NCBI RefSeq assembly: GCF_004766125.1
Contig: NZ_SJSA01000002.1
Location: forward strand, 744,001 to 808,000
Direction of reading: 5' to 3'
Source: Duncaniella freteri
Lineage (GTDB): Bacteria; Bacteroidota; Bacteroidia; Bacteroidales; Muribaculaceae
Length of the DNA: 64,000 bases
Shown: positions 25,222-35,494 of the stretch, in pieces
How the letters are laid out: each line of letters opens with the position of its first letter
Numbering within the stretch: position 1 is the stretch's first letter
Notes under the pieces: model-generated
Databases searched by the model: none
What the model saw: the letters and a program-made list of their open reading frames with translations, nothing else
What the model was told of the DNA's origin: nothing
Program-made: the position numbers and the translations under genes

Positions 25222-26775
25222 CTACTTCACATTCTTGTTGGTGCCGGTATATACGACTGAAGGTTCAGAAATGAAACTGCAATCGGTTAACGAGGCGTCA
25301 GTCACATTATTGACCGTCATCGCAGGGCCCTCGTCGGGACGGATGGTCACATTCCTGAGCTCTATCCCCTTTGATTCTGACAGCAGTCCTCCCTCACGTG
25401 CAGTAAACACCGAATTGGTCACATGAATATTCTCGATAGGCATCTCGGGGATACCATTAAACTTCAACGCCTTGCCCGAGCGGAACGATGTGACATCATT
25501 GATGTATATATCACGGAACTGAGGAGTGGTCTCATCAACAGGAGGAATGGCGGCAGGTGCATTCTTCACCCAATAATAAAGGTCGAAAGTAATCGCATCA
25601 CCAGAGATGTCAAGCATATTTACATTATCAATATATATGTTCTTCACTACACCTCCTCGTCCGCGGGTGCTTTTAAAGCGCAGTCCTACATCTGTGCCAA
25701 TAAACTGGCAGTCTGCAACCGAGACATTGGTCACACCGCCCGACATCTCGCTACCTACAACAAATCCGCCATGACCATGATACACACGGCAATCACGCAC
25801 AATCACATTCTCTGTAGGTATTCCGCGCTTACGGCCAGCCTCATCCTTGCCCGACTTCAGACATATGGCATCGTCGCCCACATCAAGGGTTGAGCGATAT
25901 ATAATCACATTTCGGCATGACTCAACATCAAGTCCGTCTCCGTTCTGGGCAAAGAACGGATTTTTGATGAACACCCCATCGACAATGAGGTTCTCACACA
26001 TCAGAGGATGCACATTCCAAGCCGGAGAGTTCTGGAATGTCACTCCCTGAAGGAACACATTCCTGCACTTCACAAGCTGTATCATCACAGGGCGCAGATA
26101 ACGCTTGATCCTGGCAGCCTCCTCTTTAGTGAGAGCGGCACGGTCGCGATCACTCTTCTGGCTATACTCCATGCCATCGATATAGCTCTGAGAAGGATAC
26201 CATGTCCTGTCATCCACAACAATGCCACCTTTGGCTGTGAGATTCTTCCATTCGGCACCCGACATCTTGTCACGCTTGACCGGACGCCACATACCTCCAT
26301 TTCCGTCAATGACACCCTCGCCTGTTATGGCTATGTTCTCAAGGTTCTCACCAGTGATAGGCGACTGGGTGCGCCATGCCTCAAACCCCTCATAGACCAC
26401 ATACTTTGTCTCATAAAGGCTGTCGTCACCTGAAAACGTGATCAATGCCCCTCCGTCAAGGTGGAGATTGATATTCGATTTCAATACAATAGGGCCTGTG
26501 AGCCACACTCCAGCAGGGACATTCAAGGTTCCACCGCCTCTTGACGAAAGATAGTCAATGGCATTGGCAAAAGCCTTAGTGTTGAGGGACACTCCGTCGG
26601 CAACAGCACCGAAGTCAGTGAGCGACACAGCCCTTGACGGAAAGACGGGACGGTCAATCTTTGGCATCTCGAATTGCAAACCCTCATAAAGAGCATCATA
26701 ATTTCCGGCATTTGCCGCAGAGCTGCCAAGCATTATCGTCAATGCGAAAGCAACAATAGTTGATGGTAATTTCAT
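25222..26775 (-). CDS. Secreted GH28 glycosidase (polygalacturonase-like)
   Basis: The 517-residue protein has a signal peptide ending GSSAANAG and a right-handed beta-helix. GH28 catalytic features are present: QNGDGLDVESC, the GDDAICLKSG aspartate pair and GHGGFVVGSEMSGG. The opening VSLTDFGAVADGVSLNTKAF is typical of pectate-type helices. It probably cleaves alpha-galacturonosyl or related uronic links in pectin, in the periplasm or outside the cell. It is monocistronic, with its own promoter box and terminator, and no SusC/D pair is adjacent. Confidence 0.92.
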   Translation of the reverse strand: MKLPSTIVAFALTIMLGSSAANAGNYDALYEGLQFEMPKIDRPVFPSRAVSLTDFGAVADGVSLNTKAFANAIDYLSSRGGGTLNVPAGVWLTGPIVLKSNINLHLDGGALITFSGDDSLYETKYVVYEGFEAWRTQSPITGENLENIAITGEGVIDGNGGMWRPVKRDKMSGAEWKNLTAKGGIVVDDRTWYPSQSYIDGMEYSQKSDRDRAALTKEEAARIKRYLRPVMIQLVKCRNVFLQGVTFQNSPAWNVHPLMCENLIVDGVFIKNPFFAQNGDGLDVESCRNVIIYRSTLDVGDDAICLKSGKDEAGRKRGIPTENVIVRDCRVYHGHGGFVVGSEMSGGVTNVSVADCQFIGTDVGLRFKSTRGRGGVVKNIYIDNVNMLDISGDAITFDLYYWVKNAPAAIPPVDETTPQFRDIYINDVTSFRSGKALKFNGIPEMPIENIHVTNSVFTAREGGLLSESKGIELRNVTIRPDEGPAMTVNNVTDASLTDCSFISEPSVVYTGTNKNVK

Positions 26776-26797
26776 GGTGTATCAGTTATTCTCACCA

Positions 26798-26805
26798 CAA
26801 AGGTA
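26798..26805 (-). promoter_or_regulatory. -7 box of the GH28 gene
   Basis: TACCTTTG on the minus strand, a TAnnTTTG match 22 bases from the start codon. A good -33 box was not found. Confidence 0.4.
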
Positions 26806-26834
26806 AGAAAAATCGATGAATTTTTTCTGATTTC

Positions 26835-26867
26835 TTTACGGAAATACAGCCGAGTTGACTATCTTTG
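26835..26867 (+). promoter_or_regulatory. Promoter of the yhcH-glnA unit
   Basis: TTTA at 26835-26838 and TATCTTTG at 26860-26867, separated by 21 bases. The predicted leader to the ATG at 26952 is about 78 bases. Confidence 0.5.
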
Positions 26868-26951
26868 CAGCAAGCTTGATATTTGTCAAGACATAAATAG
26901 TGATATTCAAAAAACAAATACATAATTCAAAAAAACTCCTAAACATATATC

Positions 26952-27500
26952 ATGTCAAACGCCAAAAAGTACACACCTGCCGAAGCACAGGCTTGGGTAG
27001 AAAGCCGTGAATGGGCCAACGGATGGAATATAAATACCGACAGTACTGTCAATGCTGTAGAGTTCGCAAACCAGTATGCCGCAAACAAAGAGCTATGGGA
27101 CAAGCTCTTCACATTCCTTGCAGAAAATGACCTCAACAGTCTGCCCGCAGGCAAGCATGTGCTCGTGGAGGGCAAATGCTGGGTCAACATCATGGAATAC
27201 ACACCCAAACCGGCACAGGACACACGCATAGAGACCCACAATGACTTTATAGACCTCCAGTACACATTTGACGGAGATGAGGTATACGGAGTGGCTAGCA
27301 CACTTATCCCTATCACCGAATATGATCCTGAAAAAGACAGGACTTTCTTCAGGACCGAGGACGAGATTGATTACGTGCCCTCCAAACCTGACCGCTTCTT
27401 TCTTTATTTCCCCGGGGAGAATCACCAGCCATCAGTAGCAACAACCGAAAATCCCGGAACAAGCCGCAAGGTGGTAGGTAAAATAGAATATGCCAAATAA
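26952..27500 (+). CDS. YhcH/YjgK/YiaL-family protein
   Basis: The 182-residue protein shows the DUF386 pattern: TRIETHNDFIDLQYTFDGDE, then DRTFFRTEDE and FFLYFPGENHQPSVA with the metal-binding histidines of this cupin-like fold. Family members include EbgC and the NanM/NanQ-type sugar anomerases, so a role in handling sialic acid or other sugars is possible. It has 50 more N-terminal residues than many relatives. It lies 37 bases before glutamine synthetase and may be co-transcribed with it. Confidence 0.85.
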   Translation: MSNAKKYTPAEAQAWVESREWANGWNINTDSTVNAVEFANQYAANKELWDKLFTFLAENDLNSLPAGKHVLVEGKCWVNIMEYTPKPAQDTRIETHNDFIDLQYTFDGDEVYGVASTLIPITEYDPEKDRTFFRTEDEIDYVPSKPDRFFLYFPGENHQPSVATTENPGTSRKVVGKIEYAK

Positions 27501-27537
27501 ACCAAAATGAAAAACATAACTAAAAATTAAAACACGT

Positions 27538-29046
27538 ATGGCACAATCAGATAAGCTATTTGAAATGAGCCGCAATCCTCTTGTGCGGACTCTCGGAGAT
27601 CCTATGACATGGAAACGCAGTGACATCATAGAATATATACGTGACAACGGGATCGAGATGGTCAACTTCATGTATCCTGCTGCCGACGGACGCTTGAAGA
27701 CACTCAATTTCGTAGTGAATTCCATGGAATATCTTGAGACAATCCTTTCCACCGGCGAGAGGGTCGACGGCTCAAGTCTGTTCCCCTTCATCGAGGCTTC
27801 ACGCAGTGACCTGTACGTGATACCGCGCTACTCTACGGCATTCATCGATCCGTTTTCCCCCATCCCTACCCTCACCATGCTTTGCAGCTTCTTCGATAAG
27901 GACGGCAACCCGATGGACAGTGACTCACGCGGAGTGCTCGCACGTGCCTGCAAAGAGTTCACCGAGGTCACAGGAATGGAATTCGAGTGCATGGGCGAAC
28001 TGGAATACTATGTCATATCAGCTGATCCTGGCTCATTCCCAGCCACCGACCAAAAGGGGTATCATGAGTCTGCTCCATTCGCCAAATTCAATGACTTCCG
28101 TGTTGAGGCAATGCACACGATAGCATCCATCGGTGGTCAGATCAAATACGGACATTCCGAAGTGGGCAATTTCACTCTCGGCGGAATGATATATGAACAG
28201 AACGAGATAGAATTCCTTCCCGGACCAGCATTGCGTGCCGCCGACCAGCTCATGCTTGCAAAATGGGTGATCCGCAATCTTGCTGCAAAACGTGAGCTCG
28301 AAGTGACATTCGCACCCAAGATATCAGTCGGTAAAGCAGGGTCGGGATTCCATATCCACATGCGTCTGATGAAGGATGGCAAGAATGTAACACAGACAGC
28401 AGAACGCACCCTGAGCAACGATGCAAAGCGTGCAATAGCCGGGCTCATGAAGATGGCTCCCGCCATAACCGCATTCGGCAATTGCAATCCCACATCTTAT
28501 CTCCGCCTTGTGCCTCACCAGGAAGCACCCACAGCGGTATGCTGGGGCGACAGAAACCGTTCTGTCCTTGTACGCGTCCCATTGGGATGGACTTCAGGAA
28601 AGGACATGTGTGTACAGACCAATCCAGGTGACCCCTGCGAGATCGAGACATACGGGAAGCAGACATTTGAAATGCGTTCACCCGACTGCTCGGCAGATGT
28701 CTATACCCTCATCGCCTCTCTCTGTGTTGCTGCCCGCATAGGGTTTGAGATGGATAATGCCCTGGAGGTAGCAAATGACACATATGTGGATGTAAATATC
28801 CATGCCGCCGAAAATACTAAAAAGCTCGACAAGCTCACCACTCTTCCTACATGCTGCGTAGAGTCAGCTGACAGACTCAACGATATGCGTGAGTATTTCG
28901 AAGCCCGCGGAGTGTTCGCTCCTGCGATGATCGACGCAACAATAAAGAAGCTCAAGGCTTTCAATGACTCGAATCTTGCTGAACGCCTTAAGGAAAACCC
29001 GGAAGAAGTAAAATCTCTTGTGAAAGAATATTTCCACTGCGGATAA
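27538..29046 (+). CDS. glnA: Glutamine synthetase
   Basis: A 502-residue glutamine synthetase making glutamine from glutamate, ammonia and ATP. Catalytic-domain landmarks are present: ECMGELEYYVIS (metal ligands), GKAGSGFHIHMRL and NPTSYLRLVPHQEAPTAVCW followed by DRNRSVLVRVP. The N-terminal beta-grasp domain is preceded by about 20 extra residues. It is a type I-like enzyme as found in Bacteroidales, distinct from the larger GSIII. A hairpin terminator follows. Confidence 0.93.
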   Translation: MAQSDKLFEMSRNPLVRTLGDPMTWKRSDIIEYIRDNGIEMVNFMYPAADGRLKTLNFVVNSMEYLETILSTGERVDGSSLFPFIEASRSDLYVIPRYSTAFIDPFSPIPTLTMLCSFFDKDGNPMDSDSRGVLARACKEFTEVTGMEFECMGELEYYVISADPGSFPATDQKGYHESAPFAKFNDFRVEAMHTIASIGGQIKYGHSEVGNFTLGGMIYEQNEIEFLPGPALRAADQLMLAKWVIRNLAAKRELEVTFAPKISVGKAGSGFHIHMRLMKDGKNVTQTAERTLSNDAKRAIAGLMKMAPAITAFGNCNPTSYLRLVPHQEAPTAVCWGDRNRSVLVRVPLGWTSGKDMCVQTNPGDPCEIETYGKQTFEMRSPDCSADVYTLIASLCVAARIGFEMDNALEVANDTYVDVNIHAAENTKKLDKLTTLPTCCVESADRLNDMREYFEARGVFAPAMIDATIKKLKAFNDSNLAERLKENPEEVKSLVKEYFHCG

Positions 29047-29068
29047 TAACACTACATGTATAAATTAT

Positions 29069-29107
29069 GGATGTGTCGTGATCAATACAATTGCGACACA
29101 TCCTTTT
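29069..29107 (+). terminator. Terminator after glnA
   Basis: GGATGTGTCG pairs with CGACACATCC across 15 bases, followed by TTTT. It ends 14 bases before the ligA start, so ligA needs either read-through or a promoter within this gap. Confidence 0.75.
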
Positions 29108-29121
29108 AGATTACAACATTA

Positions 29122-31140
29122 ATGACCCCATCAGAACGAATCAAAGAGCTGAGAGAACAGCTCAACCGCCACAACCGACTCTATTATGTAGAGAATGCGC
29201 CCGAGATAGATGACCGCCAATATGACATGCTCATGAAAGAGCTTGAAAAGCTTGAGCATGACAATCCGGATCTCGATGATCCGCTGTCACCAAGTCATCG
29301 TGTGGGCTCGGACCTTTCCAAAGGATTCACCCAGGTAACGCATTCACGCCCCATGCTGTCGCTCGGGAACACATATTCTCTGGAGGAGGTGAACGACTGG
29401 ATCGACCGATGCAATGATTCGCTCGGAAACTCGGGAGGACTGCTGTCGGTCCCTCTGGTGGGAGAGATGAAATATGACGGCACAAGCATCTCGCTTACCT
29501 ATGAACATGGCAGACTTGTGCGTGCCGTGACACGTGGCGACGGAGAAAAAGGTGACGATGTCACTCTCAATGTCAAGACTATACGAAGCATACCTTTGGT
29601 ACTTCCGACCGGTGACTGGCCTGAGACATTCGAGATACGCGGCGAGATCGTGCTCCCCTGGAAAGAGTTTGACAGGCTCAATGAGGAACGCGCATTCAAT
29701 GAAGAACCTCTTTTCGCAAATCCGCGAAACGCTGCCGCAGGGACACTCAAGATGCTCGACTCATCAATCGTTGCAAAACGCGGGCTTGACGCTTACTTCT
29801 ACTACCTGCTGTCGGATGAACTCCCTGTCGACAACCATTACGAAAACATGCTTAAGGCACGGGAATGGGGCTTCAAGGTAAGCGACGTGATGACTCTTCT
29901 ACACAGCGCGCAGGAGGTCGATGACTTCATAAACAGATGGGATATCGAACGGCGTAATCTTCCGGTTGCAACGGATGGTCTTGTGTTCAAGGTCAATAAT
30001 CTGCGCCAGCAACTCAATCTCGGATACACAGCCAAATCCCCAAGATGGGCCATAGCCTACAAGTTTGCCGCCGAGAGAGCCCAGACACGGCTCAGAGAGG
30101 TGTCGTTTGAGGTAGGACGTATGGGGGTGATCACTCCGGTAGCAAATCTTGATCCGGTCCTTCTATCAGGCACAATAGTAAAGCGCGCATCGCTCCACAA
30201 CGAGGACATAGTCAAGAACCTTGACATCCACGAGCATGACATGCTATATGTGGAAAAAGGCGGCGAGATAATCCCCAAGATCACAGGTGTAGATACAGAC
30301 GCCCGCGAAGCAGGAAGCAGACCGGTGGAATTTGTGACACATTGCCCCGACTGCGGCACTCGGCTTATAAGAATTCCGGGAGAGGCCGCATGGCTGTGTC
30401 CTAACAAATATGGGTGCCGCCCACAGATAATAGGCCGTCTGGAGCACTTCGTGGGGCGCAATATGATGGATATCGAAGGCGTCGGCGACGAAAACTGTTC
30501 GCTGCTATATGACGCAGGACTTGTAAAGGACATAGCCGATTTCTATACACTGACCACACCGGCTCTCAGGGAACTGGACCGAGTGGGCCCGCGCACTGCC
30601 GACAGGATTCTTGAAGGAGTGGAAGCCTCAAAATCAGTCACATTCGACCGTGTGCTGTATGCCTTGTCAATCCCCTATGTTGGAGCCACCCTGTCAAGAA
30701 AGGTAGCGCGAGCCGCAAAGAACATAGATGCCATCATGTCAATGAGCCGGGAAGAGCTTATAGCCATCGACGATGTGGGACCGCGAATCGCTGACTCGAT
30801 TATAGAGCATTTCGCCTACCAACCCAACCGTGTACTTGTAGAAAGGCTGCGTGAGGCAGGAGTGCAGATGAGCATGCCTGAAGAGGATACCTCCGACCAC
30901 ACTACAATCCTTGATGGTAAGAGCATAGTTATAAGCGGCGTGTTCGCATTGCATTCCAGGGATGAATATAAGGCACTCATCGAAAAGAACGGAGGCAAAA
31001 ACGTAGGATCAATCTCAAAAAAGACTGACTATGTACTTGCCGGGGACAATATGGGTCCATCCAAACTGGAAAAAGCCCAAAAGCTCGGAATCCCGATCAT
31101 CAACGAGAGCCAGTTCCTTGAAATGATCGGCCAAGCATAA
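29122..31140 (+). CDS. ligA: NAD-dependent DNA ligase
   Basis: The 672-residue ligase joins nicks in replication and repair using NAD+. The adenylation lysine is Lys117 in [12 protein letters not shown]. The order is Ia domain, adenylation domain, OB fold ([17 protein letters not shown]), zinc finger (CPDCGTRL with CPNKYGC), HhH motifs ([25 protein letters not shown]) and a C-terminal BRCT domain from about residue 595. Full length and intact. Confidence 0.97.
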   Translation: MTPSERIKELREQLNRHNRLYYVENAPEIDDRQYDMLMKELEKLEHDNPDLDDPLSPSHRVGSDLSKGFTQVTHSRPMLSLGNTYSLEEVNDWIDRCNDSLGNSGGLLSVPLVGEMKYDGTSISLTYEHGRLVRAVTRGDGEKGDDVTLNVKTIRSIPLVLPTGDWPETFEIRGEIVLPWKEFDRLNEERAFNEEPLFANPRNAAAGTLKMLDSSIVAKRGLDAYFYYLLSDELPVDNHYENMLKAREWGFKVSDVMTLLHSAQEVDDFINRWDIERRNLPVATDGLVFKVNNLRQQLNLGYTAKSPRWAIAYKFAAERAQTRLREVSFEVGRMGVITPVANLDPVLLSGTIVKRASLHNEDIVKNLDIHEHDMLYVEKGGEIIPKITGVDTDAREAGSRPVEFVTHCPDCGTRLIRIPGEAAWLCPNKYGCRPQIIGRLEHFVGRNMMDIEGVGDENCSLLYDAGLVKDIADFYTLTTPALRELDRVGPRTADRILEGVEASKSVTFDRVLYALSIPYVGATLSRKVARAAKNIDAIMSMSREELIAIDDVGPRIADSIIEHFAYQPNRVLVERLREAGVQMSMPEEDTSDHTTILDGKSIVISGVFALHSRDEYKALIEKNGGKNVGSISKKTDYVLAGDNMGPSKLEKAQKLGIPIINESQFLEMIGQA

Positions 31141-31161
31141 AACGGCAACATATATTATAAA

Positions 31162-31217
31162 GCGTCAGCGGTATGGGGTAAGGCTGTTAGCCATTCCATA
31201 CCGCTGACGGCTTTTAT
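31162..31217. terminator. Terminator between convergent ligA and nadC
   Basis: GCGTCAGCGGTATGG (31162-31176) pairs with CCATACCGCTGACGG (31195-31209), followed by CTTTTATTT on the plus strand. The minus-strand side is less T-rich. Confidence 0.8.
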
Positions 31218-31230
31218 TTATCAAACAATA

Positions 31231-32079
31231 TTACTTCACAGCCTTGAAGCTCATATCAAGTCCCTTGACAGAATGAGTGAGGGCACCCACTGATATGAAG
31301 TCCACTCCACATTCACCATATTCACGGAGAGTGTCGAGAGTTATACCTCCTGACGACTCCACTTCGGTGCGACCATTGATAAGCTTCACCGCTTCCAGAG
31401 TACGCTCAGGAGTAAAATTATCAAGCATAATGCGATCGACCTGAGCATCAAGAGCCTGGTTGATCTCATCGGTGTTACGCACCTCTACCTCAATTTTCAG
31501 ATCCTTGCCCTTAGCCTTGCAATAATCCTTAGCCGCCTTCACAGCCTGAGGAATGCCTCCGGCAAAGTCAATATGATTATCCTTGATAAGAATCATGTCA
31601 AAGAGGCCTATACGGTGGTTGCATCCTCCGCCGATACGTACAGCCTCCTTTTCGAGCATACGCATACCGGGAGTGGTCTTGCGAGTGTCAAGCACTTTAG
31701 TCTTTAACCCCTCAAGACGCTGCTGATACTTTGCAGTCTGGGTGGCAATACCGCTCATACGCTGCATGATGTTGAGCATCACACGCTCGGTCTGAAGGAG
31801 CGAGCGCACTTTGCCCTCCACCTCAAATGCTACATCGCCAGGCTTCACATGCATACCGTCATTGATGTAGACTGTCATATTAAGCTCTGGGTCGAATTTC
31901 TCAAACACTTTTCGGGCTATTTCGACACCGGCGATTATGCCCTCTTCCTTCACAATGAGACGCTGTACTCCACGCTCAGTATCGGGGATAGTGCTTAAAG
32001 TAGTGTGATCACCGTCGCCCACATCCTCGGCGAATGCCAAGGTGAGCAGATCATCGATAAGTTGGTCGGTTGTTTTCAT
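31231..32079 (-). CDS. nadC: Nicotinate-nucleotide pyrophosphorylase (quinolinate phosphoribosyltransferase)
   Basis: The 282-residue enzyme converts quinolinate and PRPP to nicotinate mononucleotide in de novo NAD synthesis. Conserved stretches include FAEDVGDGDHTTLS, NIMQRMSGIATQTAKY, KVLDTRKTTPGMRMLEKEAV, IKDNH and the C-terminal VESSGGI. Length is normal. It is transcribed divergently from rlmH with only 22 bases between the two start codons. Confidence 0.96.
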   Translation of the reverse strand: MKTTDQLIDDLLTLAFAEDVGDGDHTTLSTIPDTERGVQRLIVKEEGIIAGVEIARKVFEKFDPELNMTVYINDGMHVKPGDVAFEVEGKVRSLLQTERVMLNIMQRMSGIATQTAKYQQRLEGLKTKVLDTRKTTPGMRMLEKEAVRIGGGCNHRIGLFDMILIKDNHIDFAGGIPQAVKAAKDYCKAKGKDLKIEVEVRNTDEINQALDAQVDRIMLDNFTPERTLEAVKLINGRTEVESSGGITLDTLREYGECGVDFISVGALTHSVKGLDMSFKAVK

Positions 32080-32089
32080 ATTTTTTGAT

Positions 32090-32097
32090 TAACTTTG
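32090..32097 (+). promoter_or_regulatory. -7 box immediately before rlmH
   Basis: TAACTTTG matches TAnnTTTG and ends 4 bases before the rlmH ATG, implying a leaderless or nearly leaderless message. A -33 box would fall inside the start of nadC, and none is clear. Confidence 0.4.
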
Positions 32098-32101
32098 AAG
32101 C

Positions 32102-32575
32102 ATGAAAATAGTATTGATAGCTGTGGGGAGGACATCCACACAATATATCGCTGATGCCACAAGCGAATTCCTCAAACGAGTGAACCGGTATGCACCGATG
32201 GACATTGTCATCATACCTGATCTGAAATCCACCCGCGGTATCACAGAAGAGGTCCAGAAACAGAAGGAGGGAGCCGGAATAATGGCTTCACTTCAACCGG
32301 GCGACCATGTGTGCCTGCTTGATGAGCGCGGCATTGAAATGACTTCAAGGGAATTCGCCACCATGATCGACCGCCGAATGAACCAGGGGTTAAAAAGACT
32401 CGTTTTCGTTATCGGCGGACCTTACGGATTCTCGCAGGAGGTGTACTCCCGGGCTGACAGTAAAATGTCGCTTTCACGAATGACATTCACCCACGAAATG
32501 GTGAGGCTGTTCTTTGTCGAGCAAGTGTACCGGGCAATGACCATACTGCGAGGAGAGCCGTATCATCATGACTGA
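32102..32575 (+). CDS. rlmH: 23S rRNA (pseudouridine1915-N3)-methyltransferase
   Basis: The 157-residue SPOUT methyltransferase modifies pseudouridine 1915 of 23S rRNA. The SAM-binding knot is visible as FVIGGPYGFS, with LSLSRMTFTHEMVRLFFVEQ and the C-terminal ILRGEPYHHD, all hallmarks of RlmH. Length is standard. It converges on ddl with 36 bases between them. Confidence 0.97.
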   Translation: MKIVLIAVGRTSTQYIADATSEFLKRVNRYAPMDIVIIPDLKSTRGITEEVQKQKEGAGIMASLQPGDHVCLLDERGIEMTSREFATMIDRRMNQGLKRLVFVIGGPYGFSQEVYSRADSKMSLSRMTFTHEMVRLFFVEQVYRAMTILRGEPYHHD

Positions 32576-32611
32576 CATGTGGGTATAAAAGGCGAGAAAG
32601 CCTTTCATAGG

Positions 32612-33799
32612 TCATTTCTTTATCCCGCCTTTCACTCCGCCTTTGACGCCTCCGGAGAGGGAGAATATATTCTGGTCGTAGCTCACGGTTTTCTGCCCTT
32701 GCTCACGCTTACGCTTAAGAGCGAGCTTGACAAGTGTATCCATAAGAGCATCAAACGACAAGCCTGTAGCTTCCCAAAGATAGAAAGAAAGAGACCCCGG
32801 AATAGTGTTTATCTCATTGACAAAAATCTCCTTGGTGTCATCGTCAATGATAAAGTCAATCCTGCTCACACCATGGCAACCGAGCACTCGGAATGTCTCA
32901 CCGGCAAGGAAGCGGATGCGTTCGGTCATCCCGGCTGGGAGATCGGCTGGGATACGTTTCTGCGATGCCTGCATACCTTTGGCTCCCTTCGTTCCGCCCA
33001 TGTACTTGTCCTCATACGAGAGGATCTCAGCACTCTTGATTGGCTCTTCGAGCACAGATGAGCGATATTCGTCACAATCACCGAGCACCGAACAGTTGAT
33101 TTCCTTAAGATTGTCGACCATATGCTCCACAATGATACGTGAAGAATATTTCTCTGCAATCTCAATCTTCCCGATCAGCTGCTCGCGATTTGCAGCACGA
33201 CCTATGCCCACACTCGATCCGAGATTGGCAGGCTTGACAATTACAGGATAACCGATCTTATCTTCAATCCGGGCGATCAGCTCATCACGTTTCTTGAACC
33301 ACTCCTTGTCAGTGAACCACACATAATCGATCACAGGGACACCACACTCCCGAAGAATCATCTTCATGGTGATCTTATCCATACCGTTGGCACTTGCAAG
33401 AGTGTTGCATCCTGCATACGGAATACCTATGGTCTCAAGAACCCCTTCAAAGATTCCATCCTCGACGTTGGAGCCATGAAGCACAGGGATCACAACATCA
33501 AGCGTGGTAAGCACAGCCGATCCGAACATCGGTTTCTTCACCCGGTAGAGATTGTAATCGCCATATGACGGCTCCATATACACCTGGGTGCACTTGGCAA
33601 GAAGCGATGGAATATCACGATAATTAGCCACATCAAAAAGAGCGTCACCTGTGTAGAAACGTCCCTGCTTGGAGATGTATATAGGTGTGACATCATACTT
33701 GTCACGATTGATGGCGTGCATTGCCTGCGATGCCGATATCACCGAGATCTCATGTTCGGTGGAACGGCCGCCGAAGAATACTCCTATATTGGTTTTCAT
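32612..33799 (-). CDS. ddl: D-alanine--D-alanine ligase family protein
   Basis: The 395-residue ATP-grasp ligase starts IGVFFGGRSTEHEISVISA and has KPANLGSSVGIGRA, GCHGVSRIDFI and FVNEINTIPGSLSFYLWEA. It is about 60 residues longer than typical Ddl because of internal insertions and a glycine/lysine tail (GGVKGGVKGG). The NTIPGSLSFYLW variant differs from the usual NTxPGMT/F motif, so it may be a paralogue with a different second substrate. It is the last gene of a cluster with a membrane Mur ligase and a hydrolase. Confidence 0.85.
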   Translation of the reverse strand: MKTNIGVFFGGRSTEHEISVISASQAMHAINRDKYDVTPIYISKQGRFYTGDALFDVANYRDIPSLLAKCTQVYMEPSYGDYNLYRVKKPMFGSAVLTTLDVVIPVLHGSNVEDGIFEGVLETIGIPYAGCNTLASANGMDKITMKMILRECGVPVIDYVWFTDKEWFKKRDELIARIEDKIGYPVIVKPANLGSSVGIGRAANREQLIGKIEIAEKYSSRIIVEHMVDNLKEINCSVLGDCDEYRSSVLEEPIKSAEILSYEDKYMGGTKGAKGMQASQKRIPADLPAGMTERIRFLAGETFRVLGCHGVSRIDFIIDDDTKEIFVNEINTIPGSLSFYLWEATGLSFDALMDTLVKLALKRKREQGQKTVSYDQNIFSLSGGVKGGVKGGIKK

Positions 33800-33855
33800 A
33801 ATTTATTCAGCCCATGGCTGAGGATTATATGTTTATTTATCTTTGGAAATTTAAG

Positions 33856-35460
33856 CTACTTGAAGGTGTCAGGAAGATCATTCTCATAAAGCACCGTGTC
33901 ACCTGGACGGAGAATGGAACCCAACAGACTCTGTGAGTCAAGGAATGTAGGAACAGTGTGGACCTCAGTCGCCGACGATGCATCTTTCTCTTTACTTTCA
34001 TTGATGCCGTCGACTATTGCTTCCCTGTTGTATTCACCCACGACAATGGCAATGTCAGCTGATGCAGCAATCTTTTGCCCGAAATTACGGTTCAGCTCCT
34101 CCTGCCTGTCACCAAGCTCAATCATACCAGGAGTGACCACAATACGCCTTCCCTGTGTCATCATTGCGAGCACATCGAGAGCCATTGAGGATCCGGTGGG
34201 ATTGGAATTGAACGCGTCGTCAATAATGGTGACTCCTCCGGGGGTACGTTTCATGTTCAGGCGATGTTCCACTTGCTCTATCTGTCCCACAGCATATCTT
34301 ATCTTATCCTCAGGTACACCAAGACGCATGGCGACAATGACTGCCGCAAGGAGATTGCTCACGTTGCACTCCCCTACCAGACGCGTGGAGAATTCCAGAG
34401 ACGCACCCTGAGGTGTCCTTACAGTGAATTGCGTCCCGGCAGGTGTATAAGTGATGTCAGTGGCAACATAACCTGCATTACCAGGATTGGACACTGCATA
34501 ACGCACACACTCCACATTGCTTACCGGACGATTTGCCACATATGGGAAATCATCATTGATGACAGCAAGACCTCCGTCGGAAGGGAGCGAGTCAATAAGC
34601 TCAAACTTGGTACGCTGCACATTCTCTATGCTCTTGAACGATTCAAGATGCTGCTCGCCGACTGCTGTCACAATCCCCACAGAAGGATGAACAAGGTCGC
34701 AAATCTCTTTGATATCCCCTATCTGCTTGGCACCCATCTCAACGATAAACACCTCGTTGTAAGGCTTCAGGTATTCGCGCACAGTACGTATCACACCCAT
34801 TGTTGTGTTATAGCTTCCGGGAGTCATCATGACATCGAAATGCTCGGAGAGTATCCTGTTAAGATAATGCTTGGTGGAAGTCTTGCCGTAACTTCCTGTC
34901 ACTCCTATTATCTTCAGGTCAGGCATTGAGCGCAGAATCCGTTCGGCATCCTTGTAATAACCGTTGTTGATATGCTTCTCCACCGGCTTGAGAAGCCAGT
35001 TGGCTGACATTGAGAAAAGATGAGAGAAGCAGAACACACAGAGCGATGCCACTGCCGCATATTCGAATCCTTTACCGTACTTCCACCCTACAATTCCGGT
35101 CGACACAACAATCACAACCGCAAGGATAAGCATCACCGAGAAAATACGCCAAGCCCTGTTGGTCATCACAAGCGGCTTCTTGTACCTGCGTCTGACAAGG
35201 ATAATAACATTGACGGCTGAGACAAATGCTATAAGCGACATCGACACTACAGGCACTGATAGTGTCGACATTGATGCGAGAACCACAGCTCCACTCACAA
35301 GACGCATGGCAGAGGTGGTGTCCTGCGAAGCACGCAGCCAACGGCTGTAACGTTCGTTGCGGTAGGAGTTCTGCTGAAGCATCATAAGATCACGCCTAAA
35401 CTCCACGAAAAAACAGGCTATGGCGAGAAGAGCAGCAATTGCGCTTAGGATTGTTATCAT
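33856..35460 (-). CDS. Membrane-anchored MurF-like Mur ligase
   Basis: The 534-residue protein has a Mur-ligase core: ATP loop VTGSYGKTSTKHYLN at about residue 190, FIVEMGAKQIGDI, AVGEQHLESFKS and IIDDAFNSNPTGSSMALDVL near the C-terminal domain. The first about 175 residues instead form four or five membrane helices, absent from standard cytoplasmic MurF. It may ligate D-Ala-D-Ala (or the product of the adjacent Ddl) to a UDP- or lipid-linked precursor at the membrane. A typical MurF may exist elsewhere in the genome; if not, this would be the essential one. Confidence 0.8.
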   Translation of the reverse strand: MITILSAIAALLAIACFFVEFRRDLMMLQQNSYRNERYSRWLRASQDTTSAMRLVSGAVVLASMSTLSVPVVSMSLIAFVSAVNVIILVRRRYKKPLVMTNRAWRIFSVMLILAVVIVVSTGIVGWKYGKGFEYAAVASLCVFCFSHLFSMSANWLLKPVEKHINNGYYKDAERILRSMPDLKIIGVTGSYGKTSTKHYLNRILSEHFDVMMTPGSYNTTMGVIRTVREYLKPYNEVFIVEMGAKQIGDIKEICDLVHPSVGIVTAVGEQHLESFKSIENVQRTKFELIDSLPSDGGLAVINDDFPYVANRPVSNVECVRYAVSNPGNAGYVATDITYTPAGTQFTVRTPQGASLEFSTRLVGECNVSNLLAAVIVAMRLGVPEDKIRYAVGQIEQVEHRLNMKRTPGGVTIIDDAFNSNPTGSSMALDVLAMMTQGRRIVVTPGMIELGDRQEELNRNFGQKIAASADIAIVVGEYNREAIVDGINESKEKDASSATEVHTVPTFLDSQSLLGSILRPGDTVLYENDLPDTFK

Positions 35461-35494
35461 GTCTTTTCCTTAATACTTATGACTAAAATCTATA

